Shown: positions 5,180-5,500 of the stretch, one piece after another
How the letters are laid out: each line of letters opens with the position of its first letter
Position numbering within the stretch: position 1 is the first letter of the stretch
Assembly: GCA_015654715.1 (NCBI GenBank)
Contig: JAATGK010000182.1
Location: 1-5,500 of the forward strand
Source: Alphaproteobacteria bacterium
GTDB lineage: Bacteria; Pseudomonadota; Alphaproteobacteria; Micropepsales; Micropepsaceae
Direction of reading: 5' to 3'
Length of the DNA: 5,500 bases
Notes under the pieces: model-generated
Told to the model about the DNA's origin: nothing
Databases searched by the model: none
Seen by the model: the letters and a program-made list of their open reading frames with translations, nothing else
Made by a program: the position numbers and the translations under genes

Positions 5180-5500
5180 CTACGAACCCTGGCCGGGTTT
5201 GTCGGAGAAGTACTTTTCCAGCTTGCCAGTTTCGTTGCGGAACTGTTCGCGGTCGGCGGGCGGCTCGCCCTTCTGTGTGATGTTCGGCCATTTCTTGGCA
5301 TAGTCGGCGTTCAGCGCCATCCACTTCTCAAGACCGCTTTCGGTATCGGCCTTGATGGCTTCGGGCGGGCATTCCGGCTCGCAGACGCCGCAGTCGATGC
5401 ACTCGTCAGGGTGAATGACGAGCATGTTTTCGCCTTCGTAGAAACAGTCGACCGGACACACTTCCACGCAATCCATGAACTTGCACTTGATGCAGGCGTC
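5180..5500 (-). CDS. fdxA: 7Fe ferredoxin FdxA, N-terminus outside window
   Basis: This small soluble electron carrier has one [3Fe-4S] and one [4Fe-4S] cluster. The visible 106 residues begin DACIKC; about six or seven residues are missing, since full FdxA proteins have roughly 107-112. The cluster motifs are intact: visible C3, C11 and C44 match the [3Fe-4S] ligands (C8, C16, C49 in Azotobacter ferredoxin I), and C15, C34, C37 and C40 match the [4Fe-4S] ligands (C20, C39, C42, C45). C6 and C19 match the extra conserved cysteines. [28 protein letters not shown] and [13 protein letters not shown] are typical of the proteobacterial FdxA type with its C-terminal extension. The gene points toward carD, 322 bases away. 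The redox partner cannot be told from the sequence. Confidence 0.95.
   Translation of the reverse strand, partial: DACIKCKFMDCVEVCPVDCFYEGENMLVIHPDECIDCGVCEPECPPEAIKADTESGLEKWMALNADYAKKWPNITQKGEPPADREQFRNETGKLEKYFSDKPGQGS

Noticed and set aside
5062..5303. Overlapping plus-strand open frames near the right end
   Set aside because: They run partly opposite fdxA, lack ribosome sites and show no protein motifs.
1..5500. Defence, toxin-antitoxin, phage or biosynthetic gene system
   Set aside because: None of the genes carries hallmark motifs of such systems; the nuclease-like protein has a signal peptide and altered catalytic positions, so it does not support an intracellular defence role.

Overview
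The window is GC-rich and densely coded, and most likely comes from an alphaproteobacterium chromosome. The clearest taxonomic hint is fdxA followed by carD in the same direction, a neighbour pair I recall from many alphaproteobacteria. A second hint is a dispersed palindromic element at 799-840 that matches a repeat common in genomes such as Bradyrhizobium and relatives. No plasmid, phage, transposase, CRISPR or rRNA signal was seen.

Layout. Positions 1-1425 (minus strand) hold a cytochrome b561-type membrane protein (838-1425) and, downstream of it, a Sua5/YrdC threonylcarbamoyl-AMP synthase (1-749) that runs off the left edge and is broken by one in-frame amber codon. A 146-base divergent region (1426-1571) separates these from a plus-strand group. 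That group is an SDR oxidoreductase of the HSDL2-like type (1572-2522), an exported staphylococcal-nuclease-like protein (2632-3408) and a 70-residue protein with half a zinc ribbon at each end of a membrane hairpin (3435-3647). A minus-strand membrane protein made of three tandem repeats of about 50 residues (3664-4134) converges on this group, with 16 bases between the stop codons. Further right on the minus strand are the CarD/CdnL transcription regulator (4294-4857) with a terminator, a 322-base non-coding gap with inverted repeats, and the 7Fe ferredoxin FdxA (5180 to the right edge).

How the genes fit together. Most look like housekeeping or redox genes: t6A tRNA modification, membrane electron transfer, a low-potential ferredoxin and RNA polymerase control by CarD. 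The nuclease-like gene and the zinc-ribbon gene are 26 bases apart and probably share a transcript. I do not see a recognisable defence system, biosynthetic cluster or mobile system. The items most worth a second look are the amber codon in an otherwise intact Sua5 gene, the triple-repeat membrane protein, the split zinc-ribbon hairpin protein, the SNase-like protein lacking expected catalytic residues, and the structured spacer between fdxA and carD.
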